From Pseudoduganella guangdongensis (GTDB lineage Bacteria; Pseudomonadota; Gammaproteobacteria; Burkholderiales; Burkholderiaceae_D), in contig NZ_WWCJ01000016.1 of the NCBI RefSeq assembly GCF_009857475.1, positions 53,356 through 117,355 of the forward strand: a stretch of DNA of 64,000 nt. Reading direction: 5' to 3'. A program made the position numbers and the translations under genes. This document shows, piece after piece, positions 8,496-17,294 of this stretch; within the stretch, counting starts at the first letter, position 1, and the number at the start of each line of letters is the position of its first letter. Below the pieces are notes generated by a model. That model had not been told where the DNA came from, searched no databases, and worked only from the letters and a program-made list of their open reading frames with translations.

Positions 8496-11111
8496 TCAGA
8501 AGCGGTAAGCCAGGCGCAACTGCCAGCGCCGGCCCAGCAAATCATAGGTCATGGTGTCGGTATTACCGTCGATCCAGCTCTGGATGAACGGCGCCTTGCG
8601 GTCCCACAGGTTCTCCACCGCCAGGGACAACGTCAGCGCCGCGCTGGCTGCATAACGCAGGCTGGCATTGTGATAAACCACGCTGGGGGCGCTGGCACCG
8701 GCGTTGGCCGCCACCCCGTTGATATCGTCCGCCTTGCCGATCAATTGCAGGCCATAGCTGCCCGACCAAGCGCCCTTGCCGGCGCTGAGCACAGCGCTCG
8801 AGCGCCAGTGCGCAAAGCTGCCGCGGCCGCCGGTGATCTTGCCGGCATAGGCTATCGTCGCGCCGCCGGGATATGGCGTGACTTCAAAGCGCTGTAGCCG
8901 CGTCGCATCGAGCGCCAGCGACATGCGCCAATCGGCCAGCGAGAAATCGACCAGTGCGCCCAGGTCCACGCCGCTGATGCGCTGCTGCGCCACGTTCTCC
9001 GGCTGCGACGAGAGGAAATCGATATCGCCGGTGGCCGGATCGCGCGTAAAGCTGGCGGCGCCGCAGAATACGTGCGCCAGTTCCGGCGTGTTGTAGCAGA
9101 TGGCAAGCTTGGTCGAACCGGGCACGGCCTCGATCGCGTTGTCGATGCGAATGTCGAAATAATCCGCCGTCAACGTCACCCGGCGTGAAGGCGTCCAGAC
9201 CAGTCCCGCGCTCCTGTTCTGCGCCAGCTCCGGCCGCAGCGCCAGGTTTCCACCTGCCGTGGTCAGGGTCGTGTTCCCCAACTGACGATAACCGGCAGGC
9301 ACCCCGTCCGCGCGGCAATTGCGGTACACCACCGAATCGGCCGGCAAGCTGTCCCACCGGTTGCAAGGGTCGCTGGTGGTAAGGGCCTGCGTCATCACTC
9401 CGCCGAACAGTTCTGGCACGGTGGGCACACGGAACGCGCGTGACCGGTTGGCGCGCAGCTTGAGCGGCCCCGCCACCTGCCAATCCAGGCCCGCCTTGTA
9501 AGTCCACTGCGCCCCGAACAAATCATAGTGCGAGTAGCGGCCGGCGGCATTCACGCGCAACGCCGCCAGCACGGGCACGGCCAGCTCCGCATAGGCCTCC
9601 CGCGCCAGGTACTTTCCCGCCACCCGGTCCTGCGCGTTGAGATTGGCCACCCGCGCCACAACCAGCGGATCCGGATCGCGCCAGCCCTGCTCGCGCCGCA
9701 CTTCCACCCCTGCGGCAAAGCCGATCGCACCGGCAGGCAACTGCATCATCTCGCCGCTCAAGCTGGCCTGGAAACTGCGCTGCGCATTGCCGCCCTCGTC
9801 GCGGATGGTGGTATGCAGGTAATCCAGCACAGCTGGCGCCAGGGAATTCAGGCCGAGGTAATTGCCGCATGGCGCCGCGCCGGCGCGGCCGCAGTTCGCG
9901 GCATCCAGCGTCGCCGCAACGCGGTCGAGGTTAATGACATTGGTTGAGCCGTCTATGCCGGTATTGCGCGCCCAATTCAGCGAGGCCGACCATTCCCATC
10001 CGTTCTCGAAGCGTCCACGCAAGCCGCTAACGATGCGCGCCGTCCGGGTACGCTGGAAAAAGTCGCGCGGGCCGGCCTCCGCTACCCGGCGCCGCTCCAG
10101 CACCAGGTCCTGGCCGGTCGGGTTGGTCGGATGCGCGGCAGCGATCGCCATCGGGCGGAACACGCCCAGCGTTCCAGGCGAAGCCAGTTGCTCCGAGCGC
10201 CGCTCAACGTAGAGCAGTTCATTAAACCAGGCATGGCCGGGCGCCAACGCCTGCTGGCCGAACAGGCTGGCGCCCAGGCGCCGCACCGGATTGACGGCAT
10301 TCAGCAGGGTGTTGCTGTTAAAGCCGTGCTTCAGCACGTCATAGGGCTCATACAGCCCACCCTCGATGAAGTTCACGCGCCGGCCATCGGCCAGGCGCGC
10401 ACGGCCGCCCGCCGTGGATGAACTGCCGGAGCACACGAGCTGCATCCCGTTTGCCGCCAATGGGCACGGCGCGCGCGACGCCATCGGCACCGATTCCTGC
10501 CGCGAAAAGTGCAGGCCGGCCGTCCACGCGCCCTGCGCCGTGCGCCAGCCCAGCGTGCCGTCGGCCGCATGGCTGTCGCCGTCGCCGCGTGTGGTCGCGC
10601 CGCTGCGCAGCGCCAGCTCATTGCCCTCCCCGGCTTTGCGCGTGATGATGTTGACCACCCCCGCCAGCGCATCGGCGCCGTACACGGCGGACGCGCCATC
10701 CTTCAGCACTTCGATGCGCTCAACCAGCGCCAGCGGGATCATGTTCAAATCCACCGAGCTGTTCGCGCCGGTGCCGCCGACGACCAGGCGGCGCCCATTC
10801 AACAGCACCAGGGTGCGGTTGATGCCCAGTCCGCGCAGGTTGACTTGCGCGGTGCCATAGCCGTTCGCCGTCCAGTAAGCATTGCCCTGGTTGCCGGCCG
10901 CACCGGCCGACGCAGGCAGCTGCTGCAACAAGGTTTCCAGCGACGTTGCGCCGGAGCGCAGGATCGCATCCTGATCGATCACCGCCACCGGGCCGACGCC
11001 CGCCAACTGCTCCTGGCGCAGGTTGATGCGGCTACCTGTCACCTGCACGCGCTCCATCGCATTATCCGCATCAGTGGCCAACATCAACACCAGGGCGTGG
11101 GTCAGGAGCAT
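8496..11111 (-). CDS. TonB-dependent outer-membrane receptor
   Basis: An 871-residue receptor with an N-terminal plug (RVQVTGSRINLRQEQL, then VLLNGRRLVVGG and VERIEVLKDGASAVYGADALAGVVNIITR) and a long beta-barrel ending in a C-terminal aromatic (LRLAYRF). The VTGSRI style marks the large class often tied to oligopeptide or oligosaccharide uptake. The gene is followed by the sensor kinase gene after about 80 bases and preceded by a solute-binding protein gene only 12 bases away. The ligand is unknown. Confidence 0.93.
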   Translation of the reverse strand: MLLTHALVLMLATDADNAMERVQVTGSRINLRQEQLAGVGPVAVIDQDAILRSGATSLETLLQQLPASAGAAGNQGNAYWTANGYGTAQVNLRGLGINRTLVLLNGRRLVVGGTGANSSVDLNMIPLALVERIEVLKDGASAVYGADALAGVVNIITRKAGEGNELALRSGATTRGDGDSHAADGTLGWRTAQGAWTAGLHFSRQESVPMASRAPCPLAANGMQLVCSGSSSTAGGRARLADGRRVNFIEGGLYEPYDVLKHGFNSNTLLNAVNPVRRLGASLFGQQALAPGHAWFNELLYVERRSEQLASPGTLGVFRPMAIAAAHPTNPTGQDLVLERRRVAEAGPRDFFQRTRTARIVSGLRGRFENGWEWSASLNWARNTGIDGSTNVINLDRVAATLDAANCGRAGAAPCGNYLGLNSLAPAVLDYLHTTIRDEGGNAQRSFQASLSGEMMQLPAGAIGFAAGVEVRREQGWRDPDPLVVARVANLNAQDRVAGKYLAREAYAELAVPVLAALRVNAAGRYSHYDLFGAQWTYKAGLDWQVAGPLKLRANRSRAFRVPTVPELFGGVMTQALTTSDPCNRWDSLPADSVVYRNCRADGVPAGYRQLGNTTLTTAGGNLALRPELAQNRSAGLVWTPSRRVTLTADYFDIRIDNAIEAVPGSTKLAICYNTPELAHVFCGAASFTRDPATGDIDFLSSQPENVAQQRISGVDLGALVDFSLADWRMSLALDATRLQRFEVTPYPGGATIAYAGKITGGRGSFAHWRSSAVLSAGKGAWSGSYGLQLIGKADDINGVAANAGASAPSVVYHNASLRYAASAALTLSLAVENLWDRKAPFIQSWIDGNTDTMTYDLLGRRWQLRLAYRF

Positions 11112-11123
11112 GGTAGTTTCCTT

Positions 11124-11936
11124 TCAGCCGGCAGGATCTGTATTCGTCGCAGTCCGGGCCAGGTTGCGATATTTGCGCTCGATGACCTTACGCCGCGCCA
11201 TGAAATCCGGATGCGCCATCGCCGCATCAATGGCCCGCATCAGGGCCGCCCGCCTCGGATGGCTCTTGCGCAAACCGATATGGAACTCGACCTGGCTGTT
11301 GGGGATGAAATCAACCTTCTTCATGCGCAGCTGCTCGCGATAGCCGTAGCGGCTAGCGCTGTACAGCGCATGCTCCTCCGTCATGATGAAAAAGTCGCCG
11401 GCGCGGCGCTGGAACATCATATGCCACATGGCGCGCGGCGCATTGACCTTATAGCGATTGATAAAGGCGGGGACATTCTCGTCCTCCCACGCGACGCCTT
11501 CCTGGCTGATAAAAACCATTCCGCGCAGGTCTTCGAAACTGCGCGCGGCGTCGAGCTGCAGCGCCTTGTTATTCCGGCTGTCGTATACCAGGTTGCCATA
11601 GTCCATCGTATACAGGGTAGCCTCGGAGAACACCGCATAGCTTTTGCGGCTGTTGGATGGAAAGGTCACCATCAAATCCATCTGCCCCACTTCAAGCAGG
11701 CGCTGGGCGCGCGTCCATGGAAATGCATGGAACTCAAGGCGATAACCTGGCACATGGCGGAACAGCTCCTCCAGCAGGTCCTTCAGCAGGCCATCAGGCT
11801 CGCCGTTTGTCGCATGGCTGATGGGCGGCAAAGCTTCCGACATTGCTACTTTCAATAGCAATGGGGTTTGCGCGCGGGCGGGAGCAAATATCTGTAGGAG
11901 GACGATCGCAACGATCGCGAAAATCTTGCTTCGCAT
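11124..11936 (-). CDS. Periplasmic solute-binding protein, family 3 (PBPb-like)
   Basis: A 270-residue protein with a signal peptide (MRSKIFAIVAIVLLQIFAPARAQ). A bacterial extracellular solute-binding family 3 fold is suggested by the early AMSEALPPISH, the DGLLKDLLEELF stretch, GQMDLMVTFP and the C-terminal VIERKY. No ABC permease or ATPase gene is nearby, so it may be a sensory or auxiliary binding protein rather than a transporter component. It lies upstream of the TonB receptor with a 12-base gap and may share its transcript. Confidence 0.85.
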   Translation of the reverse strand: MRSKIFAIVAIVLLQIFAPARAQTPLLLKVAMSEALPPISHATNGEPDGLLKDLLEELFRHVPGYRLEFHAFPWTRAQRLLEVGQMDLMVTFPSNSRKSYAVFSEATLYTMDYGNLVYDSRNNKALQLDAARSFEDLRGMVFISQEGVAWEDENVPAFINRYKVNAPRAMWHMMFQRRAGDFFIMTEEHALYSASRYGYREQLRMKKVDFIPNSQVEFHIGLRKSHPRRAALMRAIDAAMAHPDFMARRKVIERKYRNLARTATNTDPAG

Positions 11937-12020
11937 GGCGCACTTTTTTGGGATCTACAGTCAGGGATCGTACACGACCTGTAAGCGCCAGGATATGCCC
12001 GCGTGGCACAAAAGTTACAT

Positions 12021-12055
12021 AGCAAAAAGCCAACCCGTGGGGTTGGCTTTTTGCT
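12021..12055. terminator. Bidirectional intrinsic terminator
   Basis: A near-perfect hairpin (AAAAAGCCAACCC, GTG loop, GGGTTGGCTTTTT) with A- and T-runs on both sides. It lies just beyond the stop of the small gene at 12064-12264 and can end that minus-strand transcript. Confidence 0.85.
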
Positions 12056-12063
12056 CCTGGCGG

Positions 12064-12264
12064 TCAGGCCAAGGCTTCCTTCGCTGCCTCTTCCGGCGTC
12101 AAACCATCATAGAACAGGTCCGTGAACCATTCGATCTGCTCCTCGATATGATCCTGCGCCTGCTCCACCGTGGCGCCGCCCTGCACCAGAAAACCTTCTA
12201 CTTCAATACACCAGTGGATCAGCTCCAGGGTTTCCGGGTCCAGCTCTTCTTTCTTCTTTGCCAT
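12064..12264 (-). CDS. Small acidic protein, unknown function
   Basis: A 66-residue, strongly acidic protein (MAKKKEELDPETLELIHWC at the start, EEAAKEALA at the end) that looks fully helical. It is followed by a strong terminator, which supports a real monocistronic gene. I recognise no family. Confidence 0.65.
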   Translation of the reverse strand: MAKKKEELDPETLELIHWCIEVEGFLVQGGATVEQAQDHIEEQIEWFTDLFYDGLTPEEAAKEALA

Positions 12265-12394
12265 CTTGCGCTTTCAGTTGAATATGCAGGCAGTATACCT
12301 GCTGCCGGCGCAGCGCCTCAATCTTTGGGATCGAGCTGCTCGCTCATCGGCTGCGGCAGCAGCAGGGTAACAGCCAAACAGCTCGCCTATGACC

Positions 12395-13783
12395 TCACAG
12401 TTGAATTTTCAAAGCGCCAGTTGGGCGCGGAATCAAGTGGACCTGCTTACCTTTCACCTCCCAATCGAGCATGAAACGCCCAGTGCCCTGGAAACGCAGG
12501 AACATCATGCCGCCTTTGTTCAGCATCTCGCGTACATTCTCCGGCAAGGGGTCGGAAAGATTCGCGCAGCCCTTGCCATCCAACCGCCCATCTATGGGCA
12601 AAGGCTCGACAAAATCCACACCGACGCCGCCCAGGCTCCAGTACGAGTCAGGGAAAAACTGCTTCAAACCTTTCGGTGCAAAGGCCTCGTTGAGATTGCA
12701 GGCATTCAGATAGATGGGAAGATTCGGCACGCGACGATCCCGGGCCTTTTCCCGTGCCAGGAAACGACGCCACTCATAGTCTTCAACAAGATCCACCAGC
12801 TCGCCGTCCGCCTCGGCATCGCCCTGAAGCATCTCCAAGCGCTTGATCCCGCGCCCGACAACATCCAGGTCTTTCTCGTATTTAAGGGAACCAAGCAGCA
12901 AGCGTTTAAGCGCAGCGCGCGCCTCGGGGTGTCCCAACTCGAAAGCGCGCTCGTAATGCGCAATCGCAGTTTGCGGGGCATCGGGATGATCGCTCTCCGC
13001 CAGTTTCCCCAAGTACTGGTAGGCTTGCGGAACGTCGCCTTTTGCGGCGCGCTCGAACGCCTTGCGCGCCTGCTTGAGGTCACCTTCCACATAAAGCAAG
13101 CCACCCCAATTCGACCACGCGCGAGCCGAGCCCATATCCATGGCCTTTTTCAGCCACGTCACCGTGCGCGCACGTGACGCCGGCAAATCCACCACTTTGA
13201 GCACGCCACGCAGCTTACCGGTACGCGCGAGATCATAAGCGCGCAGAAACTCCGCAGCCGCACTCTCGGCATATGCGACATCCTGCGTGGCGTCGAAGGC
13301 CTGGGTGTAGTACTGGGCCGACTTCGTTGCGGCATCGACTTTCCCTGCCAACGGCAAATCCCTCTGCTCCGCGCTTTTAGCATAGGCGCGGCCCAGGTTC
13401 CACAGCGTAGGCATACGGATGCCCTTTTCCAGCGCTTTGAGGAAATAGCTGATGGCGTCCTCAGTCTCGCCCGCATCCAAGGCAAGTACTCCCAGATTGT
13501 GCGTCGCACGCACTGAGCCCAAGGCCTCCGCCTTCAGGTAAAAGCTGCGCGCAAGATTCAGGTCTTGCTCAACGCCCCAACCAAGGGCCGACGCTTTCCC
13601 AAGCAAGAACAAGGCTTCGGCATTGGAACGCCCTGCAGCCTCCGCCGCGTTCTTTTGGAACTCGCTGTAGCGCTTATCCACGAGCGACTGCTCAAGCGGC
13701 GATAGTGGAGCCTGAGCCCAGACCGAAGACACGACGCACATCGAAAGCAGTGCGCCAACCAGAGAGCGAAGAATTTGCGGCAA
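12395..13783 (-). CDS. Sel1/TPR-repeat exported protein (paralogue 1)
   Basis: A 462-residue protein with a signal peptide ending in VVSSVWAQA. It contains Sel1-like helical repeats (EALFLLGKASALGWGVEQD, RATHNLGVLALDAGETEDA, ARAWSNWGGLLYVEGDLKQA, PQAYQYLGKLAESD). A C-terminal part of about 120 residues, after the repeats, is shared with the second paralogue at 14656-16044; both end in a FMLDWEVKGKQVHLIPR-like strand. Such proteins usually mediate protein-protein contacts. The AT-rich upstream region (13800-13830) suits a promoter. Confidence 0.85.
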   Translation of the reverse strand: MPQILRSLVGALLSMCVVSSVWAQAPLSPLEQSLVDKRYSEFQKNAAEAAGRSNAEALFLLGKASALGWGVEQDLNLARSFYLKAEALGSVRATHNLGVLALDAGETEDAISYFLKALEKGIRMPTLWNLGRAYAKSAEQRDLPLAGKVDAATKSAQYYTQAFDATQDVAYAESAAAEFLRAYDLARTGKLRGVLKVVDLPASRARTVTWLKKAMDMGSARAWSNWGGLLYVEGDLKQARKAFERAAKGDVPQAYQYLGKLAESDHPDAPQTAIAHYERAFELGHPEARAALKRLLLGSLKYEKDLDVVGRGIKRLEMLQGDAEADGELVDLVEDYEWRRFLAREKARDRRVPNLPIYLNACNLNEAFAPKGLKQFFPDSYWSLGGVGVDFVEPLPIDGRLDGKGCANLSDPLPENVREMLNKGGMMFLRFQGTGRFMLDWEVKGKQVHLIPRPTGALKIQL

Positions 13784-14041
13784 AAGAGCATCCCGAAGTG
13801 TGATAAAAAATATATTCTATATTAATTAGCAACACATCCATGCCCTGCAGGAAATGCCGGGAAAGTTATCAACTCACCAATCAAGGCGTCGAGCGATCGC
13901 CCCAAGCTTCACGCTTTCGATCATTGCCTTCGTTTGCTGACCATTAACCCCTTCAAAACAACCATTCGTCGGATCGGACTGGTTTATGCACCGTAACGGG
14001 AAGAGAATCCAGGTTCCCAGGTGACCCAACAAAGGACGGTA

Positions 14042-14488
14042 ATGAAAACCCTAATTCTGGCGGCTCTTTTTACAAGCCTGTCCATCCCAGTGCAAGCGCA
14101 GGAGCAAACGCCCCTGTACAAAGAAATTGCAGCGATGGATAAGGTCTTGTTCGACGCATTCAACCGCCAGGATGCCGCCGGGGTCAAAGCCGTGTTCTCG
14201 ACCGACCTTGAATTCTTTCACGACATGGGCGGCTTACAAAACTACGAGCAGAACGATGAAGCCACCCGCAAGCTGTTCGCGCGCAACCTGCACCTGAAGC
14301 GGGAACTGGTCCCCGGCAGCATGGAGGTCTACCCCGTAAAAGACTACGGCGCCATCCAAACCGGCCAGCACACCTTCTGCCACATCGAAAACGGAAAGAA
14401 CGACTGCGGCACCTTCAAATTCCTGCAAATCTGGAAACGCACGGCAGATGGCTGGAAGCTGGCGCGGGTGGTCAGCTACGGCCACTAA
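14042..14488 (+). CDS. Exported NTF2-like (DUF4440/SnoaL-type) protein
   Basis: The ATG at 14042 gives 148 residues with signal peptide MKTLILAALFTSLSIPVQAQ. The following IAAMDKVLFDAFNRQDAAGVKAVF, DLEFFHDMGG and the closing WKRTADGWKLARVVSYGH are typical of the NTF2-like DUF4440/SnoaL superfamily, a cone-shaped fold used as an enzyme or ligand pocket. It is encoded alone between the two Sel1 paralogues. No catalytic assignment is possible. Confidence 0.85.
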   Translation: MKTLILAALFTSLSIPVQAQEQTPLYKEIAAMDKVLFDAFNRQDAAGVKAVFSTDLEFFHDMGGLQNYEQNDEATRKLFARNLHLKRELVPGSMEVYPVKDYGAIQTGQHTFCHIENGKNDCGTFKFLQIWKRTADGWKLARVVSYGH

Positions 14489-14520
14489 CCGGCGCCCCGA
14501 CCTGAAACCAAATCAGGAAC

Positions 14521-14541
14521 CTACGGATTAACAGAACGACG
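14521..14541. repeat. Second, decayed copy of the tRNA-Asn/att junction
   Basis: These 21 bases match the junction at 16218-16238 in 20 positions, including the AACAGAACGACG tail that differs from the intact tRNA (AACAGTCCGTCG). A weaker match extends about 12 bases to the left. The two copies bracket the second Sel1 paralogue gene. It may be a relic of an earlier integration at or near the same site. Confidence 0.55.
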
Positions 14542-14655
14542 CCCCTGGCGGCCTCAAGCATGAGCACTCTGTGACGGAAATCGGGCGCCAGCATCGGCTG
14601 GCCCCAATGCTTGCTGCGATCGCTGAGATGACAACGATCGCTTGCCTCGCCCGGT

Positions 14656-16044
14656 TCAACGCGGAATCTCTATCTGGTCTTCCAGTCGCCGCGGCACCAG
14701 GTAGACCCGCTTCCCATGCACCTCCCAATCAAGCAGCAGAGAGCTGGTCGCAAAGGTCAGGAAGGTCATACCGCCGCTATTGAGGATTTCCCGGACAGCC
14801 GGAGGCAAGGGCTTGGCAAGGGTAGCGCACCCCGCGCGATCAATATCGCCCTGGAACATGAACGAAATAGAGGTGCTGCCGCCAAGCGATCGCAGCGCCC
14901 AATGTGACCCGCGATGAAACTCGTGATGCCCTTTTGGGTCGTATTTTTTCGCGAGCTCGCAAGCCTTCAGGAAAATCGGCAGGTCGGGCACCGTCCGCCC
15001 GCGCTGCTGGTCAGAAGCTTTAAGCCCGAGCCAATTGTATCGTTTAACAAGCTCTCTGAACTCATAGTCGTGTCCGCCATCCCCTTGCAATGCCTGGAGC
15101 CGCTTGATCCCTTGCAGCAGGACGTCCAGGTCTTCCTCATCCTTCAGGATAGCGTGCAGCACACGCGACGCATCTTCGCGCGCTGGCTCATGGCCCAGGG
15201 CCAAGGCCTGCTCGTAGTGCGCCACCGCAGACTGCAGTGCATCGCCCCCATCGCGCTCATCGAGCATGCCCAGGTACTGGTGCGCCACCGCATTGTTCGC
15301 CTTCGCACCGCGCTCAAGGGCGGCACGCGATCCGGCAAAGTCCTTCTCCATGAACAACAGCGCGCCATAGTTGGTTGAGGCGTTTGCGGAGCCCAGCTTC
15401 ATCCCCTTTTCCAGCCATTCCACGGCCCGGGCACGGTGCACCGGCAACTCCTTATCTTCCAGCTGGCCAGCCGACACTGCAAAGCGCGCGTAATCGAATG
15501 CGCGCACATACATCCGCCCAGCCAATGCGGCAGCCTCCGCGTCTCCCGAAATTTCAAAAGCGCGTGTAAAGTAGCCCGCCGACTTTTGCGACTGCGCCAT
15601 CAAGGCACGTGCCGCATAGATGTTGCCCCCATCTGGGGGCTTGTTCGCATAACCGAGATTCAGCAGGGTAGGCATTTGCAACCCCTTCTCCAGCGCCAGC
15701 TCGAAGCGGCGGATCGCGCTCTCATGCTGCTTCTCGTCCAAATCCATCACCCCGAGGTTATGGATGGCGCGCACGTAGCCAAGTGCTTCCGCCTTCTCAT
15801 AATAACTGCGCCCCAGCTCCAGATCCTGCGCCACCCCAAGCCCGAGCGCGTAAGCCTTGCCTAGTAAGAAAAGCGCCTCCGCATCCCCTTTCGCGGCAGC
15901 GGCCTTGGCTGCGGGCTGGAACTGGTCGTATCTTTTATCGAGCAGTGATTGCTCCAGGGAAGACAGTGACGATTCGGCCCCCGATGTACACGCCTGGCAG
16001 CTCACCAGCGCGGCAAACACCAGCATCCTCGTGATTAAACGCAT
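14656..16044 (-). CDS. Sel1/TPR-repeat lipoprotein (paralogue 2)
   Basis: A 462-residue paralogue of the protein at 12395-13783, collinear throughout (SSLEQSLLDKRYDQFQ against SPLEQSLVDKRYSEFQ). Its signal region, FAALVSCQACTS, offers a lipobox cysteine, so it may be lipid-anchored, unlike its partner. Sel1-type repeats run through the middle (EALFLLGKAYALGLGVAQD, AVAHQYLGMLDERDGGDA). The same conserved C-terminal domain ends in LLLDWEVHGKRVYLVPRR. It lies between two copies of the att-like junction (14521 and 16218). Confidence 0.85.
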   Translation of the reverse strand: MRLITRMLVFAALVSCQACTSGAESSLSSLEQSLLDKRYDQFQPAAKAAAAKGDAEALFLLGKAYALGLGVAQDLELGRSYYEKAEALGYVRAIHNLGVMDLDEKQHESAIRRFELALEKGLQMPTLLNLGYANKPPDGGNIYAARALMAQSQKSAGYFTRAFEISGDAEAAALAGRMYVRAFDYARFAVSAGQLEDKELPVHRARAVEWLEKGMKLGSANASTNYGALLFMEKDFAGSRAALERGAKANNAVAHQYLGMLDERDGGDALQSAVAHYEQALALGHEPAREDASRVLHAILKDEEDLDVLLQGIKRLQALQGDGGHDYEFRELVKRYNWLGLKASDQQRGRTVPDLPIFLKACELAKKYDPKGHHEFHRGSHWALRSLGGSTSISFMFQGDIDRAGCATLAKPLPPAVREILNSGGMTFLTFATSSLLLDWEVHGKRVYLVPRRLEDQIEIPR

Positions 16045-16146
16045 CAGCCCCCCGAAAAAGTGATTAAAAATGCATTGTATTGCATTTAATAACTATTTCT
16101 GCGCACTGGAGGCTGTCCCTACATTGACCTGGCGTTCCCTGAAATG

Positions 16147-16178
16147 CAAAAAACCCAACCGATTAAGGTTGGGTTTTT
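16147..16178. terminator. tRNA-Asn-type terminator next to attL
   Basis: The hairpin AAAAAACCCAACC, loop, GGTTGGGTTTTT is the same kind that follows each tRNA-Asn in the window. It was presumably the original terminator of a tRNA-Asn, separated from the tRNA body by island insertion. Confidence 0.7.
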
Positions 16179-16183
16179 CTATG

Positions 16184-16231
16184 TTCTGGCTCCCCGACCT
16201 GGACTCGAACCAGGGACCTGCGGATTAACAG
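16184..16231 (-). other. attL: displaced 3' end of tRNA-Asn
   Basis: The 48 bases are identical to 33239-33286, which span the 3' part of the intact tRNA-Asn from the anticodon loop to the encoded CCA. Beyond 16231 the match stops and island sequence begins. This is the classical trace of a tyrosine-recombinase element inserted at a tRNA 3' end. The rest of the 16045-16448 stretch contains no gene. Confidence 0.85.
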
Positions 16232-16448
16232 AACGACGATCCTGCAAATCTATGGGCACCAAGTCGAAGAAACGTAACGGCTTTCCTGGCCGCCAATGCG
16301 AAGTCCCTTGAAAGCCGACCTAATACCGAAACAGTATACCTGCTGCCGTGGCATCCCTGTCAGAAAGTTGAGTCAGGTCAAGGGCTTGCGGCTACCGAAC
16401 GCCGAACTAGGACCGAGATCGTGCACTGCCACCCAGAAAAAAAATTAA

Positions 16449-17294
16449 TCAGATCAATCGTCTAGCACCTGCCCATAAATTCAGATTTTGATAAAGGCGC
16501 TTATGCTTCAAAGCAGCCCCCTCAAATGCAATTGCCAATTCTTTAGATATCGAATCCTCGCCAACACTTGCGCTTCCAATTGGCGCCTTCAAACCAATTA
16601 CAAGTATCTTGATAATATCATGTCCGTGACTTAGCTGAACACTTGAACCCTTAGGAAGGGCTTGCATAGCTGATTGCAGCTGCTGAGCTGTCCAGCCAAC
16701 TGCGGTGGAAAAATCTGTTAATAGCCGTGGCTCATCGAGAATCCATGATCTAGAACATACGTATCTATAGGGAGTAAATGTTTTTGAAAAACAGGCTCCT
16801 AACCCCATTCTCGAATTTAACACCCTCAATCGACCAAAAACAGCAGCGATCCTCCTAAGATGCGAGTAAATTGTGACCCCAGGGTGACTCGCAAGGAAGC
16901 GTTCAAGGCGTACATCATCAGCATGGAGTCGCAAAATCTTCCGCAACGCCACAGTATTGATGATGAATGTCTCTAAAAATCCTTCGTCATAAAAGAATGT
17001 ATCGACACAACTGGCAAACGGGCTGGGATTTAGAAAGTTCTCATAATCCTTGTCTGCAATTGCGACAACGCTACCCAACAAATCAACCGGAAGAGCTTGC
17101 ATGCAACCACGCAGATTTATCACTCCGTCAGCAACTACAATGCACTCGCGTGGCACCTTAAGATGCATCTTCCAAAAACGCAAATCGTCAGGCCCTTCAA
17201 CAAGCGCAAATGCCCCCGACTGTCCGTTAGCCCGCAGCATCTTCATCTCAGAAATTACGACACCGGCTGTTTTAGAAAAGATCATGAGACTCAT
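16449..17294 (-). CDS. ariB: DUF4435 TOPRIM-like protein, AriB of a PARIS-like system
   Basis: From the ATG at 17294 the protein has 281 residues; an ATG at 17285 is equally possible, and both overlap the end of the ATPase gene (stop 17272-17274). TOPRIM-type acidic residues are visible: Glu33 in FALVEGPDDLRFW and Asp81/Asp83 in VAIADKDYENF, followed by a DUF4435-like CVDTFFYDEGFLETFI. In PARIS, AriB is the effector nuclease held by the AriA ATPase and released when a phage anti-restriction protein is sensed; tRNA cleavage has been reported for it. The pairing, order and overlap fit this. It could instead belong to another ATPase-TOPRIM split system. Confidence 0.7.
   Translation of the reverse strand: MSLMIFSKTAGVVISEMKMLRANGQSGAFALVEGPDDLRFWKMHLKVPRECIVVADGVINLRGCMQALPVDLLGSVVAIADKDYENFLNPSPFASCVDTFFYDEGFLETFIINTVALRKILRLHADDVRLERFLASHPGVTIYSHLRRIAAVFGRLRVLNSRMGLGACFSKTFTPYRYVCSRSWILDEPRLLTDFSTAVGWTAQQLQSAMQALPKGSSVQLSHGHDIIKILVIGLKAPIGSASVGEDSISKELAIAFEGAALKHKRLYQNLNLWAGARRLI

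Noticed and set aside
10509..11858. A 449-codon plus-strand frame
   Set aside because: Antisense to the TonB receptor and solute-binding genes; no recognisable domain.
16185..16260. A fourth functional tRNA-Asn
   Set aside because: Only the 3' part is present; the sequence diverges inside the anticodon loop and no 5' half exists.
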